Notes under the pieces: generated by a model | Database searches by the model: none | What the model saw: only the letters and a program-made list of their open reading frames with translations | What the model was told of the DNA's origin: nothing | Translations under genes and position numbers: made by a program | Assembly: GCA_030706405.1 (NCBI GenBank) | Contig: JAUZOO010000005.1 | Span: 1 to 64,000, forward strand | DNA: 64,000 nucleotides | Origin: Bacteroidota bacterium | Lineage (GTDB): Bacteria; Bacteroidota; Bacteroidia; Bacteroidales; JAAUTT01 | Reading direction: 5' to 3' | Shown here: one piece after another, positions 59,875-64,000 of the stretch | Numbering within the stretch: position 1 is the stretch's first letter | How the letters are laid out: the number at the start of each line of letters is the position of its first letter

Positions 59875-61350
59875 ATGGCGAAGGAAATTACAAGCAGGGC
59901 GGATAATTATTCGCAATGGTACAATGACCTGGTAATCAAGGCGGGTCTTGCCGACAACTCTGCTGTTAGGGGCTGTATGGTGATTAAACCTTACGGCTAT
60001 GCAATTTGGGAGAAAATGCAAAGTATCCTCGATAAAAAATTTAAGGAAACCGGCCATTCCAATGCCTATTTCCCGTTGTTTATACCTAAGTCGTTTTTTA
60101 GTAAGGAAGCCGACCATGTGGAAGGTTTTGCCAAAGAATGTGCCGTGGTTACCCATTACCGTTTAAAAAATGACCCCAACGGAAAAGGTGTTGTGGTTGA
60201 CGATGATGCAAAACTCGAAGAAGAACTGATCGTTCGTCCTACCTCCGAAACAATTATTTGGAATACCTATAAAAGCTGGATTCAATCGTACCGCGATTTG
60301 CCTATTCTTGTAAACCAGTGGGCCAACGTGGTGCGCTGGGAAATGCGTACCCGCTTATTCCTCCGTACTGCCGAATTCCTTTGGCAGGAAGGCCATACAG
60401 CCCATGCCACCAAGGAAGAAGCGATTGAAGAAACCAATAAGATGGTGCATGTTTATGCCGATTTTGCCGAAAACTATATGGCAGTGCCCGTTATTATTGG
60501 AAACAAAACGGCCAACGAACGTTTTGCCGGAGCTCTCGACACTTTGTGTATCGAAGCCTTGATGCAGGACGGAAAAGCTTTGCAAGCTGGCACTTCGCAT
60601 TTTTTAGGTCAAAATTTTGCCAAAGCATTCGACGTTAAATTTGCCAGCAAAGAAGGATCGCTCGATTACGTTTGGGCTAGTTCGTGGGGCGTTTCTACCC
60701 GGTTGATGGGAGCTTTAGTTATGGCTCACTCCGATGATAACGGATTAGTGCTTCCTCCAAAACTCGCACCCATTCAGGTTGTTATTGTTCCTATTTTTAA
60801 TAAAGCAGAACAACTGTCGGTTATTTCTGAAAAAGTTCTTCCTATCAAAAAACAGTTGGAGGCCAGAGGAATATCGGTTCAGTTCGATGACCGCGATAAC
60901 TTCAAACCTGGGTTTAAATTTGCCGAACACGAATTGAAGGGAATTCCCGTTCGTATAGCAATTGGCCCCCGCGATGTGGATAACAATACTCTGGAAATTG
61001 CCCGTCGCGACACTCTCGAAAAAAAGGTAGTAGCATCGGATACTGCCGTTGATTATATTGTTGATTTGCTCAACGATATTCAAAAAGGTATTTATGATAA
61101 AGCCTTTAAATATCGGGCCGAACACACTTTTAAAGCTGACACCTACGAGGAGTTTAAACAGATCCTCGACGAAAAAGGCGGTTTTGTTTTAGCACACTGG
61201 GACGGTACCCCCGAAACCGAAACCTTGATTAAGGAAGAAACCAAAGCTACTATACGTTGCATACCGTTCGATAATCCTCAGGAAAACGGAGTATGCATCC
61301 GAACCGGTAAGCCATCCACACAACGGGTATTATTTGCCCGGGCATATTAG
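59875..61350 (+). CDS. proS: Prolyl-tRNA synthetase (eukaryote/archaeon-like)
   Basis: Charges tRNA-Pro. 491 residues from the ATG at 59875 ([20 protein letters not shown]); the longer in-frame extension is leader sequence. It is the short class II form without the bacterial editing insertion domain: motif 2 [28 protein letters not shown] follows [23 protein letters not shown] directly. The anticodon-binding domain and a C-terminal domain ending FARAY follow. This form is normal for Bacteroidota. Confidence 0.95.
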   Translation: MAKEITSRADNYSQWYNDLVIKAGLADNSAVRGCMVIKPYGYAIWEKMQSILDKKFKETGHSNAYFPLFIPKSFFSKEADHVEGFAKECAVVTHYRLKNDPNGKGVVVDDDAKLEEELIVRPTSETIIWNTYKSWIQSYRDLPILVNQWANVVRWEMRTRLFLRTAEFLWQEGHTAHATKEEAIEETNKMVHVYADFAENYMAVPVIIGNKTANERFAGALDTLCIEALMQDGKALQAGTSHFLGQNFAKAFDVKFASKEGSLDYVWASSWGVSTRLMGALVMAHSDDNGLVLPPKLAPIQVVIVPIFNKAEQLSVISEKVLPIKKQLEARGISVQFDDRDNFKPGFKFAEHELKGIPVRIAIGPRDVDNNTLEIARRDTLEKKVVASDTAVDYIVDLLNDIQKGIYDKAFKYRAEHTFKADTYEEFKQILDEKGGFVLAHWDGTPETETLIKEETKATIRCIPFDNPQENGVCIRTGKPSTQRVLFARAY

Positions 61351-61360
61351 TAATTGATGA

Positions 61361-61408
61361 TTTTAGGCCTAAAAGATACTGTAAAGTAGTTTTAGGCCTA
61401 AATTTTGT
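61361..61408 (+). terminator. Two copies of a TTTTAGGCCTAAAA palindrome
   Basis: TTTTAGGCCTAAAA at 61361-61374 and TTTTAGGCCTAAA at 61390-61402, each self-complementary, together able to form one longer stem followed by ATTTTG. Probably the proS terminator. Confidence 0.55.
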
Positions 61409-61437
61409 TATTGGTTTTACTCTTTAACCTCCCTCCT

Positions 61438-62124
61438 ATGGACGCTATCAACAAAAAGGAAGAAATACTCAAACTTATTGCAGAGAAATCCGTACATAAG
61501 CAAAAAGTTTACGATAGCACATTTTTGACCTTCCAAAAAATAAAAAAAGTATTACATAGCATTGATAATGATCTTAATGAAAGCATTTCCGGCATTGATA
61601 AACGTGTTCGGCTTGAATATAAAGATCAGGGCGATTTTGAGGCACAACTTAAAATAGCTGGCGATCTTCTCGTTTTTAGCATGCATACCAATGCTTTCGA
61701 ATTTGACCGTAACCATCCGGTTTGGAGCCTTTCGTATGTTAAAAACAATCCGATGAACACCGTTTGCGGAATGATCAGCATATATAATTTCCTTGATGAT
61801 TCGTTTCGTTACGGACGCCTCGACGATTTAGGCTATCTCATTGCACGTATATTTGTAAACCGTGATCATTTTTATTTTGTGGAAGGAAAACGACAAATGG
61901 GATATTGGTGTAACAATTTTGGCACCGCACAAATAGATGAGGATACGCTGCGGGATATTATTTTTTCTTCAGTTCAGTATGCCCTCGAATTTGACCTGTT
62001 GGTGCCGCCTTACGATAATGTTAAGATTGTGTCGGTAGCCCAGATGAATTCAAAAATAGAATCTTCGCGGATACAAACAGGTAAGCGACTTGGTTTTACC
62101 TTTAATTCAGATGATGTTTCATAA
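61438..62124 (+). CDS. Conserved protein of unknown function
   Basis: 228 residues from the ATG at 61438 (MDAINKKEEILKLIAEKSVHKQKVYDSTF). No signal peptide, mixed alpha/beta. Recognisable blocks: VRLEYKDQGDFEAQLKIAGDLLVFSMHTNAFEFD, WSLSYVKNNPMNTVCGMISIYNFLDDSFRYGR and NRDHFYFVEGKRQMGYWCNNFG. I recall such proteins from Bacteroidota only, without a known role. Its 3' end overlaps the start of the next gene by 14 bases. Confidence 0.7.
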   Translation: MDAINKKEEILKLIAEKSVHKQKVYDSTFLTFQKIKKVLHSIDNDLNESISGIDKRVRLEYKDQGDFEAQLKIAGDLLVFSMHTNAFEFDRNHPVWSLSYVKNNPMNTVCGMISIYNFLDDSFRYGRLDDLGYLIARIFVNRDHFYFVEGKRQMGYWCNNFGTAQIDEDTLRDIIFSSVQYALEFDLLVPPYDNVKIVSVAQMNSKIESSRIQTGKRLGFTFNSDDVS

Positions 62125-64000
62125 GATTGAAATAACCATATTATCTGATAAATACTTTCTTAGGTATCTTACAGGGCTAATTTTTTGTTTTAATTTTCTT
62201 ATTTGTAATGCACAAAACGAAGGCTTTTCGTTGCCCAAAATTGATACTGTTAACTTAAAAGAAGGTCAGGTTTTCGTTTATAACAATAAAAATTACCGGG
62301 TTACGAAGGATGTGATTCTATACATTCCCTCAAGTGTTAAATATGAGGTAAAACCCGATAAAGGCGAAGAATTTTTTAACAAGCTGGCAGAGACTGCAAA
62401 TAAACGGCGTTGGACACGCGAACTGCATAATATCCTTATCGCCCCTTCCAACGAAACTGATAAAAAGGATTCACTAAAGACGACTCTTAGCATTTCTCCG
62501 TTTATGGCCTATGAAGGCCGTCCTATTCGCAAAATACAAGTAGTGCAGTTGGATGTTTTTGGACCAACCATCGATGATATTAACCGTTTGCCCCGCAACT
62601 GGCTGGAACGGGTTGCAAATAAAGTTCATACCAAAACCAAAGAACAGTTTATTCGTAAAAGTTTACTTTTTAAATCCGGAGAAAAATTCAATGCGTCGTC
62701 AGTGTCCGATAATGAACGGGTATTGAGACAAATGCCATTCATTGAAGACGCTCGGATCATTGTAGCACCTGTTGCTTTAGGAACCGATTCTGTTGATGTT
62801 GTAGTAATTACAAAGGACGTTTGGTCTATAGCTTTTAACCTAAAAGTAGAGGATGTTTATGCCGGACGGTTTGATTTCTGGGATAGAAATATTTTAGGGT
62901 GGGGACACGAAATTCAAAATGGGATTCTATGGGATTCTCGTAAATCGTCTACCCCGGGTTACGAAGGAAATTATCGTGTCAATAATATTGCCGGGAGCTT
63001 TGTTAACGGCGACTTAAACTATTATAACAGTTTCCATACCCGAACGGTTGGGGTAAGTATGAACCGTAGCTTTTTTACGCCCAACGTTAAATATGCCGGG
63101 GGACTGTCGTTTGCCAATACCAAGACCTTAGTTAAAGAATCCGTTAGTCCTAAATTAGATACGATACGTTATAACAGTTACGATGTGTGGGTTGGACGTT
63201 CATTCCTGATTCATCAAAACCCCAAAAACAATATGCGTCATAATCTCACTTTTAGTACCCGAATTATAAGCGACCAATTTTTTAAACAGCCTTCTGTTAC
63301 CGAAAATTCATATTACAACTTACAAGATAAAATACTGTGGCTTAACTCAATCGGATATAGCCGACAAAACTTCTTTAAAAGTAATTTCATTTACAATTTT
63401 GGGCGAACTGAAGATATCCCGGTAGGGAGTGAGGCATTGTTTACCATGGGAATTGAAAAAAATCAGTTCATTGTACGCAAGTACGGAGCCATAAAACTTG
63501 CTGCCGGACATTTTTTTTGCAATTGGGGGTATTTTTATAATAGCTTTACCTTGGGAAGCTTCTTTAATGAGTCCAATGCCCCAGAACAATCGATTTTAGA
63601 AATTAAAGGAAATTACTTTTCGCCATTATTGGTTCTTAACCGGTATAAAATTCGTCAATTTGTTAATGTGGGTTATACCGGAGGAATTAACCGGTTCACA
63701 AATGAATATCTTACTATTAACAGAAGCTTTGGACTTAACGGATTTAAAAACGATTCTGTTTACGGCAAAAAACGGTTTACCATGCATTGGGAAACCGATT
63801 GCTTTACGCCTTGGCGGTTCTATGATTTCCGTGTTATAATGTTTTTGTCAGCCGATCATTGCTGGATTGCCGACCGATCCCGCGATCTGTTTCGTCGTTT
63901 GCCTTATACAGGTATTAACTTTGGCATAAGGGTTCGTAATGAACGTCTGGTGTTTAATACCCTCCAAATTAGTTTTTCATTCTTTCCCAATATCCCCCCC
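62111..64000 (+). CDS. POTRA/Omp85-like outer-membrane protein, 5' part
   Basis: The frame is open for 630 codons from ATG 62111 to the window edge; the gene is incomplete. A hydrophobic segment ends in FLICNAQ (signal peptide, about residue 37). One POTRA-like module (about 140-240) begins RKIQVVQLDVFGPTIDD. It contains FIRKSLLFKSGEKFNASSVSDNERVLRQMPFIEDARI and then DVVVITKDVWSI. The rest is beta-barrel-like with alternating aromatic residues. It resembles BamA/TamA-type assembly or export proteins with a reduced POTRA part. The start overlaps the upstream gene by 14 bases, suggesting coupling. Confidence 0.75.
   Translation, partial: MMFHKIEITILSDKYFLRYLTGLIFCFNFLICNAQNEGFSLPKIDTVNLKEGQVFVYNNKNYRVTKDVILYIPSSVKYEVKPDKGEEFFNKLAETANKRRWTRELHNILIAPSNETDKKDSLKTTLSISPFMAYEGRPIRKIQVVQLDVFGPTIDDINRLPRNWLERVANKVHTKTKEQFIRKSLLFKSGEKFNASSVSDNERVLRQMPFIEDARIIVAPVALGTDSVDVVVITKDVWSIAFNLKVEDVYAGRFDFWDRNILGWGHEIQNGILWDSRKSSTPGYEGNYRVNNIAGSFVNGDLNYYNSFHTRTVGVSMNRSFFTPNVKYAGGLSFANTKTLVKESVSPKLDTIRYNSYDVWVGRSFLIHQNPKNNMRHNLTFSTRIISDQFFKQPSVTENSYYNLQDKILWLNSIGYSRQNFFKSNFIYNFGRTEDIPVGSEALFTMGIEKNQFIVRKYGAIKLAAGHFFCNWGYFYNSFTLGSFFNESNAPEQSILEIKGNYFSPLLVLNRYKIRQFVNVGYTGGINRFTNEYLTINRSFGLNGFKNDSVYGKKRFTMHWETDCFTPWRFYDFRVIMFLSADHCWIADRSRDLFRRLPYTGINFGIRVRNERLVFNTLQISFSFFPNIPP

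Overview
The window looks like chromosomal DNA of a Bacteroidota bacterium, most likely from the Bacteroidales/Marinilabiliales side; this placement is inferred from gene content and is not a proven species call. The evidence is CAAAnnTA/TAnnTTTG promoter elements, a DPP III with the Bacteroides-type HECLGH zinc motif, the serC-serA-DUF1015 operon with a His-to-Lys SerA, a eukaryote/archaeon-like ProRS, DUF4270, BACON-like and PKD domains, many lipoproteins, and beta-barrels without partner porins.

Layout. 0.2-11.6 kb is core and envelope: polyprenol-phosphate mannosyltransferase and dihydroorotase (+); a leftward exopolysaccharide pair, in which a single 1118-residue protein carries GH18-like, CE4 deacetylase and GT2 synthase domains and is followed by a GH8 glycanase; then MprF and TonB. 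11.7-26.9 kb is a distinctly AT-rich accessory stretch of mostly short, unrelated, mostly leftward genes: DHFR-like, YCII, M48 protease, BACON-like lipoprotein, several unknowns, a possible GH75-like enzyme and membrane proteins. They are separated by recurring imperfect repeats and hairpins whose ends resemble integron attC sites, so the stretch reads as a gene-cassette-like array with no integrase in view. A methionine-rich outer-membrane barrel/MbnP copper pair sits in it on the opposite strand. Inside the same stretch is a two-gene defence operon: a DUF4062-APAZ protein overlapped by four bases with a short, catalytically dead prokaryotic Argonaute. This is the most interesting system here. 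It has the architecture of SPARTA-type abortive defence with a DUF4062 effector in place of the usual TIR domain.

27-35 kb holds a helical/regulatory-like protein, DPP III, a CBM9-like/PKD protein next to a GH28 polygalacturonase, and three repeat-rich gaps. One gap has thirteen strictly phased 21-bp units (a second 21-bp locus lies at 7.4-7.8 kb), one has a triplicated approximately 310-bp unit, and one has a MITE-like nested palindrome.

35-64 kb is mostly core: the serine operon (serC, serA, DUF1015), ComB, GcvT, an outer-membrane barrel with DUF4270 lipoprotein and divergent kelch lipoprotein, a LytTR regulator whose phospho-acceptor Asp is Glu, an EamA transporter, a membrane-anchored TPR-CHAT protease, a GH73/LysM glucosaminidase, RluA-type pseudouridine synthase, PanB, a complete nickel-pincer nucleotide synthesis operon (larC-larE-larB, no larA here), WbqC, a FadL-like barrel, a Ser/Tyr-rich lipoprotein, ProRS, a conserved unknown, and the 5' part of a POTRA/Omp85-like outer-membrane protein that runs off the right edge.
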